46,270 bases of DNA from positions 5,464,119 through 5,510,388 of the forward strand of contig NZ_JTIY01000001.1 of NCBI RefSeq assembly GCF_000818175.1, written 5' to 3'. The notes below the pieces were generated by a model that saw only the letters and a program-made list of their open reading frames with translations, was not told where the DNA came from and ran no database searches. Below, piece after piece: positions 7,281 to 17,036 of this stretch (the stretch's first letter is position 1; the number at the start of each line of letters is the position of its first letter). Source of the DNA: Streptomyces sp. AcH 505. GTDB lineage: Bacteria; Actinomycetota; Actinomycetes; Streptomycetales; Streptomycetaceae. The translations under genes and the position numbers were made by a program.

Positions 7281-8108
7281 TCAGGGCAGCAGGCCCGCGC
7301 GGCGGGCTGCCACGACCGCTTCGAGGCGGGTGTGGGCGCCCAGTTTCCGCATGGCCGAGCGGAGGTAGCCCTTCACCGTCTCGGGGCGCAGGCCGAGCAG
7401 TTCGGCCGCCGCCGCGTTGGTCGCGCCGGCCGAGACGCAGCTCAGGACGTCCAGTTCGCGGGGTGCGAGGCCGATCGGCATCAGGGTGCCGTCCGTCGCC
7501 GTCGCGCCCGCCAGCCGGCCGCAGACGGCGAGGAGTTCGTCGCGCAGCCCGGCGTCGGGGACCCGGGGGGCCAGGGCGCGCAGTTCGCTGTGGGCAGCGC
7601 GTACCTCCTCCCACGCCGCCGATCCGGCCGCCGGCTCGCGGGTCAGTGACAGCAGCCGCTGCACCTCGTCGTGTACTGCCAGCGACTGCTCCACGTCCTT
7701 CGCGGCGGCGACCGCCGCGTCGAAGGTGCGGTCGCCTATCGGCAGCGCCGTGCGCAGCGCCCCGTACAGCACGCCGCGCACCTTGCGCCGTACGACCACG
7801 GGCACGGCGAGCACCGAGCGCAGCCCCTCGGCGGCGACCGCCGCGTCGTACTCGTGGCTGATGTGGCGCGCCTCGTGGTAGTCGGTCACGGCGAACGGCC
7901 GGCGCAGCGCGATCGACTTGCCGCCGAGGCCGTTGCCCGAGGAGATCAGCAGGCCGCGCAGGGCGCTCGTCGCCGCCCCTGTCAGCTCGGCGAGTCTGAC
8001 CTGACCCGGGTCGTGCAGCAGCCCGCCGAAGGCGACCGGCAGCCCCGTCGTACGGCGCAGCCGCAGCAGCGCCGCGCGCATCTCCACCGCCTCCACCGCT
8101 TCGGCCAC
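7281..8108 (-). CDS. GAF domain-LuxR family transcriptional regulator
   Basis: A 275-residue regulator. The N-terminal 150 residues form a GAF-like sensor domain (GLGGKSIALRRPFAVTDYHEARHISHEYD; LRSVLAVPVVVRRKVRGVLYGA). The C-terminal 60 residues form a LuxR/NarL helix-turn-helix (LAPRELDVLSCVSAGATN-AAAELLGLRPETVKGYLRSAMRKL). There is no receiver domain, so a small ligand rather than a phosphate probably controls it. The GTG at 8108 is chosen because AGAGGA lies about ten bases upstream and because the gene then ends just before the divergent acyl-CoA synthetase promoter; an ATG at 8081 is the alternative. Divergent placement suggests that it controls the two acyl-CoA synthetases, perhaps by sensing their substrate. 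Confidence 0.88.
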   Translation of the reverse strand: MAEAVEAVEMRAALLRLRRTTGLPVAFGGLLHDPGQVRLAELTGAATSALRGLLISSGNGLGGKSIALRRPFAVTDYHEARHISHEYDAAVAAEGLRSVLAVPVVVRRKVRGVLYGALRTALPIGDRTFDAAVAAAKDVEQSLAVHDEVQRLLSLTREPAAGSAAWEEVRAAHSELRALAPRVPDAGLRDELLAVCGRLAGATATDGTLMPIGLAPRELDVLSCVSAGATNAAAAELLGLRPETVKGYLRSAMRKLGAHTRLEAVVAARRAGLLP

Positions 8109-8135
8109 GCCGCTCGTTCCTCTCGCCCCGCCCGG

Positions 8136-8155
8136 CCACCCCCGTTCGGGGGTGG
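8136..8155. promoter_or_regulatory. Palindrome in the LuxR / acyl-CoA synthetase divergent region
   Basis: CCACCCCC (8136-8143) and GGGGGTGG (8148-8155) form a perfect 8-bp inverted repeat around GTTC. It lies 28 bases upstream of the regulator start and 59 bases upstream of the acyl-CoA synthetase start. It could be the operator of the GAF-LuxR protein or a hairpin in the leader RNA; the sequence alone does not decide. Confidence 0.4.
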
Positions 8156-8213
8156 TGAGACCTGCGTCACGATTACACAGTGGCAGTGCACGACCCCGCA
8201 ATGAGGAGGACAC

Positions 8214-9911
8214 ATGACGGAATCCATTCCGACCGGCCCGACCGAGCAGTTCAGGGCCGCGCGGGACTTCCTCCTGGCGCACCGCGAGGACTACGCGGCG
8301 GCCTACGCGGGGTTCGAGTGGCCGAGGCCCGAGCTGTTCAACTGGGCGCTGGACTGGTTCGACCGCATCGCCGAAGGCAACGACCGGCTCGCCCTGCACA
8401 TCGTGGAGGAGGACGGCGCCCGCACCCGGGTCACCTTCGCCGAGATGGCGGCCCGCTCCAACCAGGCGGCCAACTGGCTGCGCGCGCGGGGGGTGCGGGC
8501 GGGGGACCGGATCATCGTCATGCTCGGCAACCAGGTCGAGCTGTGGGAGACCGCGCTGGCGGCGATGAAGCTGCGGGCCGTCGTCATCCCCGCGACCCCG
8601 CTGCTCGGCCCGGTCGACCTGCGCGACCGTGTCGACCGCGGCCGGGCCCGCCATGTGATCGTCAGGGCCGACGACACCGCGAAGTTCGACTCGGTGCCCG
8701 GCGACTTCACCCGCGTCGTGGTCGGGGCGGAGCGCGGCGCGGAGACCGGCGGCTGGCTGCCGTACGAGCAGGCGTACGCCGAGCCCGAGACCTTCGAACC
8801 CGACGGGGTCACCCGAGCGGACGATCCGCTGATGCTGTATTTCACCTCGGGCACCACTGCGCGGCCCAAACTCGTCGAGCACACCCACGTCTCGTACCCG
8901 ATCGGCCATCTGGCCACGATGTACTGGATCGGTCTCAAGCCGGGCGACGTCCATCTCAACATCGCCTCACCCGGATGGGCCAAGCACGCCTGGTCGAACC
9001 TCTTCGGGCCGTGGAACGCCGAGGCGACCGTCTTCATCCACAACTACACCCGCTTCGACCCGGCGCGGCTGATGGCGGAGATGGACGGCGCCGGGGTCAC
9101 CAGCTTCTGTGCCCCGCCCACCGTGTGGCGGATGCTGATCCAGGCCGATCTGTCGCAGCTGCGCACCCGGCCGCGTGAGGTCGTCGCTGCGGGCGAACCG
9201 CTCAACCCCGAGGTGATCGAGACCGTACGCCGCGAGTGGGGCCTGACGATCCGGGACGGGTTCGGCCAGACGGAGACGGCGGTGCAGGTCGCCAACTCGC
9301 CGGGACAGTTGGTCAAGGCGGGCTCCATGGGCCGGCCGACCCCCGGCTACCGGGTGGTGCTGGTCGACCCGGTGACGGGTGAGGCGGGGGTGGACGAGGG
9401 CGAGATCTCGCTCGATCTGTCCACGCTTCCGGTCGGGTTGATGACCGGCTATCACGGCGACCCGGAGCGTACGGCCGAGGCGATGGCGGGCGGCTACTAC
9501 CGGACGGGTGACATCGGCGCACGTGACGCCGACGGCTACATCACCTACATCGGCCGAAGTGACGACGTGTTCAAGGCGAGTGACTACAAGATCTCGCCCT
9601 TCGAGCTGGAGAGCGCCCTGTTGGAGCACGAGGCGGTGGCCGAGGCCGCCGTCGTGCCCGCGCCCGACCCGCTGCGGCTCGCCGTGCCGAAGGCCTACAT
9701 CGTCCTCGCCGAAGGCTGGGAGCCGGGGCCCGACACGGCCAAGGTGATCTTCGAGCACTCGCGGTCCGTCCTCGCTCCGTACAAGCGGCTGCGTCGGCTG
9801 GAGTTCGCCCCGCTGCCCAAGACCGTCTCGGGGAAGATCCGCCGCATCGAGCTGCGCGAGCTGACCGCCAACGGTTCGGACGCCGAATACGACGAGGGAG
9901 ACCTGCGATGA
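8214..9911 (+). CDS. AMP-forming acyl/aryl-CoA synthetase
   Basis: A 565-residue member of the ANL adenylating family. It activates a carboxylic acid as an acyl-adenylate and then makes the CoA thioester. The P-loop-like motif TSGTTARPK starts near residue 211; DGFGQTET is the A5 motif; YYRTGDIG and the hinge [22 protein letters not shown] follow; the A10 motif KTVSGKIRR with its lysine is near the C-terminus. The N-terminal [23 protein letters not shown] resembles the benzoate/2-aminobenzoate and medium-chain acyl-CoA ligase branch, so an aromatic or short/medium-chain acid is a better guess than acetate. The ATG follows GAGGAGG with good spacing. Its stop overlaps the next synthetase gene (ATGA, 9908-9911). 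Confidence 0.9.
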   Translation: MTESIPTGPTEQFRAARDFLLAHREDYAAAYAGFEWPRPELFNWALDWFDRIAEGNDRLALHIVEEDGARTRVTFAEMAARSNQAANWLRARGVRAGDRIIVMLGNQVELWETALAAMKLRAVVIPATPLLGPVDLRDRVDRGRARHVIVRADDTAKFDSVPGDFTRVVVGAERGAETGGWLPYEQAYAEPETFEPDGVTRADDPLMLYFTSGTTARPKLVEHTHVSYPIGHLATMYWIGLKPGDVHLNIASPGWAKHAWSNLFGPWNAEATVFIHNYTRFDPARLMAEMDGAGVTSFCAPPTVWRMLIQADLSQLRTRPREVVAAGEPLNPEVIETVRREWGLTIRDGFGQTETAVQVANSPGQLVKAGSMGRPTPGYRVVLVDPVTGEAGVDEGEISLDLSTLPVGLMTGYHGDPERTAEAMAGGYYRTGDIGARDADGYITYIGRSDDVFKASDYKISPFELESALLEHEAVAEAAVVPAPDPLRLAVPKAYIVLAEGWEPGPDTAKVIFEHSRSVLAPYKRLRRLEFAPLPKTVSGKIRRIELRELTANGSDAEYDEGDLR

Positions 9912-11560
9912 GCACACCGGTCACGGCTGCGTCGTACACCCACGGCACGGGGGAGACCCCGCTGCTCGGCGACACCATCGGTGCCAATCTCGACCGGGCG
10001 ATCGAGGCGTTCCCCGACCGCGAGGCCCTGGTCGATGTACCGTCCGGACGGCGCTGGACGTACGGGGAGTTCGGGGCGGCCGTCGACGAACTCGCGCGTG
10101 CGCTGCTCGGCAGCGGCATCGCGAAGGGCGACCGGGTCGGCATCTGGGCGGTCAACTGCCCCGAGTGGGTGCTCGTGCAGTACGCGACCGCCCGGGTCGG
10201 CGCCATCATGGTCAACATCAACCCGGCCTATCGCGCCTACGAGTTGGAGTTCGTACTCAAGCAGTCCGGGATCTCCCTGCTGGTCGCGTCCGTCGCCCAC
10301 CGCACCAGCGACTACCGGGCCATGGTGGAGCAGGTGCGCGCCAACTGCCCGGCCCTCCACGCCGTCCACTACATCGGCGACCCGAGCTGGCACGAACTGC
10401 ACGAAGCGGCCGGCGGCGTCAGCGGGGATCAACTGAGGGCGCGCGAGGCCGAGCTGTCCTGCGACGACCCGATCAACATCCAGTACACCTCAGGAACCAC
10501 CGGCTTCCCCAAGGGCGCGACGCTCTCGCACCACAACATCCTCAACAACGGCTACTTCGTGGGGGAGACGGTCGGCTACACCGAGCAGGACCGGATCTGT
10601 CTGCCGGTCCCCTTCTACCACTGCTTCGGCATGGTCATGGGCAACCTCGCCGCCACCTCGCACGGCGCGTGCATCGTCATCCCCGCCGGAGCCTTCGACG
10701 CCGACACGACCCTGCGCGCGGTCGAGGCCGAGCGCTGCACCTCCCTGTACGGCGTACCGACCATGTTCATCGCCGAGTTGAACCTCCCCGGTTTCGCCGG
10801 GTACGACCTGTCGTCGCTGCGCACCGGCATCATGGCGGGCTCGCCCTGCCCGGTCGAGGTGATGAAGCGGGTCGTCGCCGAGATGAACATGGCCGAGGTG
10901 TCCATCTGTTACGGCATGACGGAGACCTCGCCGGTCTCCACCCAGACCCGCCGCGACGACGACCTGGAGCGGCGCACCGGCACCGCCGGCCGGGCGCTGC
11001 CGCACATCGAGGTCAAGGTGATCGACCCGGTGACCGGGGTGACCCTGCCGCGCGGCGAGTCGGGCGAGCTGTGCACCCGGGGCTACAGCGTGATGCTGGG
11101 CTACTGGGACGAGCCCGAGCGCACGGCCGAGGTCATCGACGCGGGGCGCTGGATGCACACCGGCGATCTCGCGGTGATCAGGGAGGACGGCTACGCGCAG
11201 ATCGTGGGCCGGATCAAGGACATGATCATCAGGGGTGGTGAGAACGTCTATCCCCGGGAGATCGAGGAGTTCCTGTACACCCACCCCAAGGTCGCCGATG
11301 TGCAGGTCGTCGGTGTCGCCGACGCGAAGTACGGCGAGGAGATCCTGGCCTGTGTCATCCCGCGCGACCCGGCCGACCCGCCCACCCAGGACGACATCGC
11401 CGCGTACTGCCGCGACCGGCTCGCGCACTACAAGATCCCGCGCCGGGTGGAGATCGTGGACGCCTTCCCGATGACGGTGAGCGGCAAGGTCAGAAAGATC
11501 GAACTGCGCGAACGGTTCGGCGCTCAGGCCGGCAACTCCTCCGAGCGCTCCCAGAGTTGA
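9908..11560 (+). CDS. Fatty-acyl-CoA synthetase (FadD-like)
   Basis: A 550-residue AMP-forming ligase of the long/medium-chain fatty acid type. It carries [18 protein letters not shown] (P-loop with lysine), the [13 protein letters not shown] and YGMTETSP motifs, [10 protein letters not shown], the hinge [21 protein letters not shown], and the C-terminal [15 protein letters not shown] with the catalytic lysine. These are typical of FadD enzymes that feed beta-oxidation. It is translationally coupled to the preceding ligase by a four-base overlap, so both are probably made together under the divergent GAF-LuxR regulator. Its last 37 bases overlap, tail to tail, the remnant SDR reading frame on the other strand. 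Confidence 0.9.
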   Translation: MSTPVTAASYTHGTGETPLLGDTIGANLDRAIEAFPDREALVDVPSGRRWTYGEFGAAVDELARALLGSGIAKGDRVGIWAVNCPEWVLVQYATARVGAIMVNINPAYRAYELEFVLKQSGISLLVASVAHRTSDYRAMVEQVRANCPALHAVHYIGDPSWHELHEAAGGVSGDQLRAREAELSCDDPINIQYTSGTTGFPKGATLSHHNILNNGYFVGETVGYTEQDRICLPVPFYHCFGMVMGNLAATSHGACIVIPAGAFDADTTLRAVEAERCTSLYGVPTMFIAELNLPGFAGYDLSSLRTGIMAGSPCPVEVMKRVVAEMNMAEVSICYGMTETSPVSTQTRRDDDLERRTGTAGRALPHIEVKVIDPVTGVTLPRGESGELCTRGYSVMLGYWDEPERTAEVIDAGRWMHTGDLAVIREDGYAQIVGRIKDMIIRGGENVYPREIEEFLYTHPKVADVQVVGVADAKYGEEILACVIPRDPADPPTQDDIAAYCRDRLAHYKIPRRVEIVDAFPMTVSGKVRKIELRERFGAQAGNSSERSQS

Positions 11561-11895
11561 CGGGCCAGCTCGGCGTCCCGTGCCTGCGGGTTGACCCGCT
11601 TGGCGGGCTTGCCCTTCTCGTAGTAGCGCCCCGGCTCCCAGTCGGTGCCGGGGCGGCTCTCGGCGAACCGGACCAGCTGGTCCGCGCCCTTCTCCGGGGA
11701 GATCAACATGCCACGGGTGATGGGGTTGGTGGTGATGAACTTCATCAGCCGGCTCTCGGAGCGGGTGCCGAAGCTCGACGCGACATTGCCGGGGTGGTGG
11801 GCGACGGCGGAGATGCCCCCGGCGTGGAAGCGGCGGTGCAAGTACGCGGCGGTGAGAAGTCGGCGGCCCAGGATCAGAGTTCGCGGCGCATGCAC
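11524..11895 (-). pseudogene. C-terminal remnant of a short-chain dehydrogenase
   Basis: This 123-codon frame matches only the last third of a classical SDR of the retinol-dehydrogenase-like type: YLHRRFHAGGISAVAHHPGN, then SPEKGADQLVRFAES and PGTDWEPGRYYEKGKPAKRV. The N-terminal Rossmann half with its glycine-rich nucleotide loop and the YxxxK catalytic pair are missing; the homology seems to begin just after where YxxxK should be. The front of the gene is replaced by the 3' end of the GNAT gene, which overlaps it by 22 bases. At the other end it runs 37 bases into the acyl-CoA synthetase gene. It cannot be an active dehydrogenase and is best read as the scar of a deletion. Confidence 0.75.
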
Positions 11896-12380
11896 ACCCG
11901 CGGCCAGGCATCCAGGCCGTGTTCCGCCTCCGCGCGCCTGATCTCCCGCAGCCCGTCGGTGAGTTCGTCCGCGCCGAGGGTGCGGAAGCCGAGCCGCGCG
12001 TAGTACGGCGCGTTCCAGGGGACCTCGGCGAAGGTCGTGAGCGTGAGCGCGGGCAGCCCGGCGTCCTTGGCGAGCTGTCCGACGTGGTCGATGAGGGCGC
12101 TGCCGAGCCGGCGGTGTGCCGCCGCCGGGTGGACCGAGACCTGCTCGACATGCCCGGCGCCGTCGACCTCCTCATGGATCACATAGGCGACGGGCGCGCC
12201 GCTGCCGTCGTCCGTCACCCACAGCAGGCCGTCCGCGCGGTAGCGCTCCAGCACGTGGAGTGACGGGGGAGTGTCGTCGGCGACGAGCGCCATCCCGACC
12301 GTGCGGAACGGCTCGCCCGCCGCGACCTCGATGTCCTGGAGCAGCGGCAGATCCGCCGGGGCGGCGGGGCGTATGCGCAT
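11874..12380 (-). CDS. GNAT family N-acetyltransferase
   Basis: A 168-residue acetyl-CoA-dependent acyltransferase. It begins MRIRPAAPADLPLLQDIE (motif C region) and has VEQVSVHPAAAHRRLGSALI, the A motif whose R/Q-x-x-G-x-G/A-like loop (here HRRLGSA) binds the acetyl-CoA pyrophosphate. PWNAPYYARLGFRTL is the B motif with its usual tyrosine. The acceptor substrate cannot be inferred. The ATG at 12380 starts the domain directly, with no strong ribosome binding site upstream. The gene follows the zinc-ribbon/nuclease-like gene on the same strand after 20 bases, so the two may share a transcript. Confidence 0.87.
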   Translation of the reverse strand: MRIRPAAPADLPLLQDIEVAAGEPFRTVGMALVADDTPPSLHVLERYRADGLLWVTDDGSGAPVAYVIHEEVDGAGHVEQVSVHPAAAHRRLGSALIDHVGQLAKDAGLPALTLTTFAEVPWNAPYYARLGFRTLGADELTDGLREIRRAEAEHGLDAWPRVCMRREL

Positions 12381-12400
12381 CGGCCGATTATGGCGCGCCC

Positions 12401-13138
12401 TCACGCTCCGGACGACACCAATTCCGTCGCCGGGGTGTTGACCGGCTGCGGGGCGCCCGTGAGGTCCATGACGAACAGTGGCACCCCGAGGTCGTCGGCG
12501 CGGGCGCGCGCGTCGTCCGCGTACCCGGCGAGCGAGAAGAAGACGCTCACCGCCGAAGCGCTCAGCCCGTGCAGCCACAGCGTCTCCACCGAGCGGAGCG
12601 ACGCCGGGCTGGTCGTCGGGTCGACCTGGGCGACGACCTCGGGGCCGCGCAGGTCGATGCCGGACGCCGGCTGTTCCTCGGCCTGGACGATGCCGTGGAA
12701 GCCGAGCCAGCGCAGATAGAGCGCGGCGGCCGTCACCACGTCGCGCGCCGTGCGGATCGTCAGCGGATGGAAGGACGGCCGGGGCGCCGCCGGCCTGCGC
12801 GACAGCGTCGGCCGGACCCGCGCCGTGTCCTGCGGCTCGTGCGACTCCTGCGGCTCCCGGGGCGGTCCCGCCGGATTCACCGGCCGTACCGGGATGCGCA
12901 GCACCGCCCCGCAGGGGCAGCCGAGTTCGGGCTGCGGCCAGTGCCCCTGCCGGCCGCAGGCGGCGCAGCGGACCATGACCCACTCGTCGGTCCAGGTGCG
13001 GTGGGTGATCGGTTGCGGAGGTGCGTCCCGCGCCAGCGGCGGGGCCACCGGCGCGCCACAGGCGCACGGGTACACCGACACCACGAAGGTGTGCCGACGG
13101 CTGCAGGTCGGGCAGCTCACCGGAACGCTCTCTCCCAT
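12401..13138 (-). CDS. Zinc-ribbon protein with a Mrr-like (PD-(D/E)xK) nuclease-like domain
   Basis: A protein of about 245 residues. The N-terminus holds two zinc ribbons of the CPTC...CACG and CAAC...CPCG kind. After a Pro/Glu-rich linker, the C-terminal half reads TARDVVTAAALYLRWLGFHG, SGIDLRGPEVVAQVDP and then LHGLSASAVSVFFSLAGYAD. That layout resembles Mrr-type restriction endonucleases, in which an Asp is followed by Q/E-x-K. Here the lysine position is Asp (QVD), so cleavage activity is doubtful; the domain may only bind DNA. The start is uncertain: the ATG at 13138 has GGGGG five bases upstream, while an ATG at 13150 is also in frame. No methyltransferase is nearby, so this is not an obvious restriction-modification pair. 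Confidence 0.6.
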   Translation of the reverse strand: MGESVPVSCPTCSRRHTFVVSVYPCACGAPVAPPLARDAPPQPITHRTWTDEWVMVRCAACGRQGHWPQPELGCPCGAVLRIPVRPVNPAGPPREPQESHEPQDTARVRPTLSRRPAAPRPSFHPLTIRTARDVVTAAALYLRWLGFHGIVQAEEQPASGIDLRGPEVVAQVDPTTSPASLRSVETLWLHGLSASAVSVFFSLAGYADDARARADDLGVPLFVMDLTGAPQPVNTPATELVSSGA

Positions 13139-13243
13139 CACGACCCCCATCAACCACGTTCGCATATGCCTGATCGACTGCGCTGCGTGGCCCATCGTCC
13201 ACCAAGAGCGAGGTATTGGGGAGGGGCCGCCGGGATCCCTCCC

Positions 13244-13272
13244 TTGACGGGGTGTCGTATCGACCCTAGATT
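13244..13272 (+). promoter_or_regulatory. gcl promoter, sigma-70/HrdB type
   Basis: TTGACG (13244-13249) and TAGATT (13267-13272) are separated by 17 bases, close to the consensus for the main sigma factor. The ATG of gcl is 98 bases further on. The two candidate operators begin directly after the -10 box, which is the right place for repression. The rest of 13139-13243 is the leader side of the leftward zinc-ribbon gene and shows nothing else. Confidence 0.75.
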
Positions 13273-13273
13273 G

Positions 13274-13311
13274 TTTCCGTATAGCAGAACAGTACTTCCA
13301 CATTACGGAAT
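13274..13311. promoter_or_regulatory. Tandem IclR-type operators upstream of gcl
   Basis: Two imperfect inverted repeats, TTTCCGTATAGCAGAAC (13274-13290) and CTTCCACATTACGGAAT (13295-13311), have centres 21 bp apart, which is two helical turns. The second has perfect TTCC/GGAA arms. The whole 38-bp block is 28/38 identical, in the same orientation relative to the gene, to the block upstream of hyi, and about 22/38 to the one between allR and allB. Site shape and distribution point to the IclR-family regulator encoded at 38544-39344 (AllR-like). This is inference from the sequence; no binding data are available here. Confidence 0.7.
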
Positions 13312-13370
13312 TGGCGCTCTCAGGTGGCGCGACAGAGCCCGAATCCGCCTGCCGGATGAGGAGTAACCCC

Positions 13371-15149
13371 ATGACTCGAATGACCGCTGCCCGAGCGGCA
13401 GTTGAGATCCTCAAGCGCGAGGGCGTGACACACGCCTTCGGTGTGCCGGGTGCCGCGATCAATCCCTTCTACGCCGCCCTCAAGGCGTCCGGGGGCATCC
13501 ACCACACACTCGCGCGCCATGTCGAGGGCGCCTCGCACATGGCGGAGGGCTACACCCGCACCGAGAACGGCAACATCGGTGTCTGTGTGGGTACGTCGGG
13601 GCCGGCCGGCACCGACATGATCACCGGGCTGTACTCCGCGCTCGGCGACTCCATCCCGATCCTGTGCATCACGGGACAGGCACCCACCGCCGTGATCCAC
13701 AAGGAGGACTTCCAGGCCGTCGACATCGCGTCGATCGCCGCGCCCGTCACCAAGGCCGCCACCACGGTGCTGGAGGCCGCCCAGGTGCCCGGCGTGCTGC
13801 AGCAGGCCTTCCATCTGATGCGCTCGGGACGGCCGGGCCCGGTCCTCGTGGACCTGCCGATCGACGTGCAGCTCACCGAGATCGAGTTCGACCCGGAGAT
13901 GTACGAGCCGCTGACGCCCTACAAGCCGGCCGCGACCCGCGCCCAGGCGGAGAAGGCCGTCGCGATGCTCGCCGCCTCCGAGCGGCCGCTGATCGTCGCG
14001 GGCGGCGGCATCATCAACGCCGAAGCGTCCGCGCTGCTGGTCGAGTTCGCCGAGCTGACCGGGGTGCCGGTCATCCCCACCCTGATGGGCTGGGGCACCA
14101 TCGCCGACGACCACGAGCTGAACGCCGGCATGGTCGGGCTCCAGACCTCGCACCGCTACGGCAACGCCACGTTCCTGGAGTCGGACTTCGTGCTCGGCAT
14201 CGGCAACCGGTGGGCCAACCGGCACACCGGCAAGCTCGATGTCTACACGCGGGGACGGACGTTCGTCCACGTCGACATCGAACCCACCCAGCTCGGCAAG
14301 ATATTCGCCCCGGACTTCGGCATCGCGTCCGACGCCAAGGCCGCGTTGGAACTCTTCGTCGAGGTGGCACGGGAGCTGAAGGAGGCCGGGCGGCTGCCCG
14401 ACCGCAGCGCCTGGGCCGCGTCCGCCAGGGAGCGCAAGGCCACGCTGCACCGGCGTACGCACTTCGACAACGTGCCGCTGAAGCCGCAGCGCGTGTACGA
14501 GGAGATGAACAGGGCCTTCGGGCCCGAGACCCGGTACGTGACCACCATCGGCCTCTCCCAGATCGCCGGCGCGCAGATGCTGCACGTCTACCGGCCGCGC
14601 CACTGGATCAACTGCGGCCAGGCGGGCCCGCTCGGCTGGACCGTCCCCGCGGCGCTGGGCGTCGCGACGGCCGACCCGGAGGCCACCGTCGTCGCGCTGT
14701 CCGGCGACTACGACTTCCAGTTCATGCTCGAAGAGCTGGCGGTCGGCGCCCAGCACCACATCCCGTACGTCCATGTGCTGGTGAACAACTCCTATCTGGG
14801 CCTGATCCGCCAGGCGCAGCGCAACTTCGACATCGACTTCCAGGTCAACCTGGAGTTCGAGAACCTCAACTCGCCCGAGCTGGGCGTCTACGGGGTCGAC
14901 CATGTGAAGGTCGCCGAGGGTCTCGGCTGCAAGGCGATCAGGGTCACCGAGCCCGATCAGCTGCTGCCCGCCTTCGAGGAGGCCAAGAAGCTGGCGGCCG
15001 AATTCCGGGTGCCGGTCGTCGTGGAGGCCATCCTGGAGCGCGTCACCAACATCGCCATGAGCGGCAGTGACATCGCCAGTGTGAACGAGTTCGAGGACAT
15101 CGCCACCGAACCGGGCCACGCGCCCACCGCGATCCTGCCGCTGGCCTGA
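13371..15149 (+). CDS. gcl: Glyoxylate carboligase (tartronate-semialdehyde synthase)
   Basis: A 592-residue ThDP- and FAD-dependent enzyme that joins two glyoxylate molecules into tartronate semialdehyde and CO2. It matches E. coli Gcl, as remembered, along its whole length: [43 protein letters not shown] and [20 protein letters not shown]. The ThDP fold is at [19 protein letters not shown] and [15 protein letters not shown]. It has V51 in [12 protein letters not shown], where almost all other ThDP enzymes have a catalytic glutamate; this valine is diagnostic of Gcl. The ATG at 13371 is preceded by GAGGAG (13358-13363). Expression probably depends on the promoter at 13244-13272 and the tandem operators after it. 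It supplies the substrate of GlxR, encoded 2 kb downstream. Confidence 0.97.
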   Translation: MTRMTAARAAVEILKREGVTHAFGVPGAAINPFYAALKASGGIHHTLARHVEGASHMAEGYTRTENGNIGVCVGTSGPAGTDMITGLYSALGDSIPILCITGQAPTAVIHKEDFQAVDIASIAAPVTKAATTVLEAAQVPGVLQQAFHLMRSGRPGPVLVDLPIDVQLTEIEFDPEMYEPLTPYKPAATRAQAEKAVAMLAASERPLIVAGGGIINAEASALLVEFAELTGVPVIPTLMGWGTIADDHELNAGMVGLQTSHRYGNATFLESDFVLGIGNRWANRHTGKLDVYTRGRTFVHVDIEPTQLGKIFAPDFGIASDAKAALELFVEVARELKEAGRLPDRSAWAASARERKATLHRRTHFDNVPLKPQRVYEEMNRAFGPETRYVTTIGLSQIAGAQMLHVYRPRHWINCGQAGPLGWTVPAALGVATADPEATVVALSGDYDFQFMLEELAVGAQHHIPYVHVLVNNSYLGLIRQAQRNFDIDFQVNLEFENLNSPELGVYGVDHVKVAEGLGCKAIRVTEPDQLLPAFEEAKKLAAEFRVPVVVEAILERVTNIAMSGSDIASVNEFEDIATEPGHAPTAILPLA

Positions 15150-15166
15150 CCCCGGCGGCAGACCCT

Positions 15167-15211
15167 GTACGGCCCCGGTCACCGGACCACCTCCGGTGAC
15201 CGGGGCCGTAC
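15167..15211. terminator. Long hairpin terminator after gcl
   Basis: A perfect 19-bp stem (15167-15185 with 15193-15211) closes a seven-base loop, 17 bases after the gcl stop. It is one of the strongest hairpins in the window and should stop transcription from gcl. Confidence 0.88.
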
Positions 15212-15290
15212 GCGTGCACCGGCACCGGCACCGGCTTCGGGTCTTACGTCTCGATCAGCCCGGACACACAAGGGAGCCCCGGACGCACAA

Positions 15291-15401
15291 GAGCGCGGGG
15301 CACGGGACCAGTTGTCTCCGTACCCCGCGCTCCGTCGGGCAGACCGCGGCGGTGGGCGAAGGGAGCGGGGCCCCCTCCCTCACGTCGGGAGGGGGCCGCT
15401 C
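15291..15401. terminator. Two hairpins in the gcl-katA convergent gap
   Basis: The 312-bp gap 15150-15461 holds no gene. Besides the gcl terminator it has a 10-bp stem GAGCGCGGGG (15291-15300) / CCCCGCGCTC (15323-15332). It also has a 15-bp stem with a GG bulge: GAGCGG plus CCCCCTCCC (15363-15379) with GGGAGGGGG plus CCGCTC (15387-15401). The latter lies about 60 bases beyond the katA stop on the minus strand and is the likely catalase terminator. Confidence 0.7.
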
Positions 15402-15461
15402 GCGCCCGTTACCACCGCACTGGCTCACTCAGCCGCCGCGGTCCGATCAAGGGAGGAAGGC

Positions 15462-16919
15462 TCACTCCTCGCGCAGCGCGCGTACCGCTTCCTCGACGCG
15501 CTTGCCGTACTCCTGGTCCGCGGCGTGGAAGTGGGCCAGGTTCTTCTCGATCACATCGTCCAGGGAGACCTGCGAGAGGCCGCCGGCGATGTTCGCGACG
15601 AGCCGGGACTTCTCCTCGGCCGACATCAGCCGGTACAGCTCACCGGCCTGGAAGAAGTCGTCGTCCTTGGTGTGCGCGGGCGCCGGGTGGGTCCCCGTCC
15701 AGCCGTGCACGGCGTACGGCGCGGACAGCGCCGCGTCGCTCTGCACGGGCCCCGCGTACGAGTTGGGCTCGTAGTTCTTGTCGTGCCGCCCGCCACGGCG
15801 CGCTGCCATGACACCGTCACGCCCGTAGTTGTCGACGGTGGCGGCCTTCGGCGCGTTCACGGCCAGCTGGGTGTGGTTGACGCCGAGCCGGTAGCGGTGG
15901 GCGTCGGCGTAGGCGAACAGCCGGCCCTGGAGCATCTTGTCCGGCGAAGGGCCGATGCCGGGAACGAAGTTGTTCGGCGAGAACGCCGCCTGCTCGACCT
16001 CGGCGAAGACGTTGTCGGGGTTGCGGTCGAGCACCAGCCGGCCCACCCGGCGCAGCGGATAGTCGCTGTGCGGCCACACCTTGGTGAGGTCGAACGGGTT
16101 GAAGCGGTAGTGGGCGGCGTCGGCGGCCGGCATCAGCTGGACGTGCAGCGTCCAGGACGGGTTCATCCCGCGCTCGATGGCCTGGAGCAGGTCCGTCTGG
16201 TGGGAGTTGGCATCCCTGCCGACGAGTTCCGCCGCCTGCTCGGCGCTCAGCGAGCGCACGCCCTGGTTGGTCTTGAAGTGGTACTTGACGAAGAAGGCCT
16301 CGCCCTCCGCGTTCGTCCACTGGTAGGTGTGCGAGCCGTAGCCGTTCATGTGCCGGTACGAGGCGGGGATACCGCGGTCGCCCATCAGCCATGTCACCTG
16401 GTGGGTCGCCTCGGGCGAATGCGCCCAGAAGTCCCAGACGTTGTCCGGCTCCTGACGGCCCGTGAACGGGTCGCGCTTCTGCGAGTGGATGAAATCAGGG
16501 AACTTGACGGGGTCCTTGACGAAGAACACCGGGGTGTTGTTGCCGACCAGGTCGTAATTGCCCTGCTCGGTGTAGAACTTCAGCGCGAAACCACGCGGGT
16601 CGCGGACCGCGTCCGCGCCGCCCAGCGAGTCGGCGACGGTGGAGAAGCGCGCGAAGGTCTCGGTGCGCCTGCCCACGGCGGACAGGAAGTCGGCGCTGGT
16701 GTACGCGGTGACGTCGTCGGTCACCTCGAAGTAGCCGTAGGCACCGGAGCCGCGTGCGTGCACGACACGCTCCGGGATGCGCTCGCGGTTGAAGCGGGCG
16801 AGCTTCTCCAGCAGGTGCTGGTCCTGGAGGAGCAGGGGACCGCCGGCGCCTGCGGTCGCTGCGTTCTGGTTGTCGGCGACCGGGGCGCCTGACTCGGTCG
16901 TAAGCACGCGCTTCGACAT
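15462..16919 (-). CDS. katA: Monofunctional haem catalase (clade 3, small subunit)
   Basis: A 485-residue catalase that splits hydrogen peroxide into water and oxygen. Visible family segments: [20 protein letters not shown] around the distal histidine (VVHARG), [43 protein letters not shown], and [45 protein letters not shown]. The last contains the proximal haem-ligand tyrosine ([14 protein letters not shown]). The length fits small-subunit catalases. The ATG at 16919 has GGAAGG upstream. The gene sits between gcl and glxR, and its promoter region carries the same 21-bp element as the uricase operon. Uricase makes H2O2, so the enzyme probably serves to detoxify that product. Regulation by CatR, as for the main Streptomyces catalase, is an alternative. 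Confidence 0.96.
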   Translation of the reverse strand: MSKRVLTTESGAPVADNQNAATAGAGGPLLLQDQHLLEKLARFNRERIPERVVHARGSGAYGYFEVTDDVTAYTSADFLSAVGRRTETFARFSTVADSLGGADAVRDPRGFALKFYTEQGNYDLVGNNTPVFFVKDPVKFPDFIHSQKRDPFTGRQEPDNVWDFWAHSPEATHQVTWLMGDRGIPASYRHMNGYGSHTYQWTNAEGEAFFVKYHFKTNQGVRSLSAEQAAELVGRDANSHQTDLLQAIERGMNPSWTLHVQLMPAADAAHYRFNPFDLTKVWPHSDYPLRRVGRLVLDRNPDNVFAEVEQAAFSPNNFVPGIGPSPDKMLQGRLFAYADAHRYRLGVNHTQLAVNAPKAATVDNYGRDGVMAARRGGRHDKNYEPNSYAGPVQSDAALSAPYAVHGWTGTHPAPAHTKDDDFFQAGELYRLMSAEEKSRLVANIAGGLSQVSLDDVIEKNLAHFHAADQEYGKRVEEAVRALREE

Positions 16920-16978
16920 GGTGACCTTCCGTGCGGGACTGCTGAGGGGGTTCGGCGAGAGGCTTCTGGAGCCTCTGG

Positions 16979-17022
16979 AGCGTAAATTCACACCGAAGGA
17001 AACGTCAACAGTTTGTTGAAAT
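16979..17022 (-). promoter_or_regulatory. katA promoter with CAACAAACTGTTGACG element
   Basis: Read in the katA direction, an inverted repeat TTTCAACAAACTGTTGA lies at 17006-17021 and the whole shared element spans 17002-17022. Its right arm merges with a -35 box TTGACG (17003-17008). A -10 box TACGCT (16979-16984) follows after an 18-base spacer. Twenty of 21 positions are identical to the element upstream of uraD (27619-27639), and both lie in the same orientation. A regulator bound here would cover the -35 box. Confidence 0.75.
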
Positions 17023-17036
17023 TGGAGGAGTGGGTT

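Noticed and set aside
13296..13310. DasR-type (GlcNAc) site as an explanation for the TTCC/GGAA repeats
   Set aside because: DasR sites have ACTGGTCTAGACCA-like arms; these arms differ and recur only at purine/glyoxylate genes, not at nagA or the chitosanases.
13320..15182. Long open frame antisense to gcl (about 620 codons)
   Set aside because: It mirrors the gcl reading frame, contains no family motif, and is the expected shadow in DNA of very high G+C with G/C-rich third positions.
15312..16892. Long open frame antisense to katA
   Set aside because: Val/Arg/Gly-rich translation without domains; the catalase on the other strand is unmistakable.
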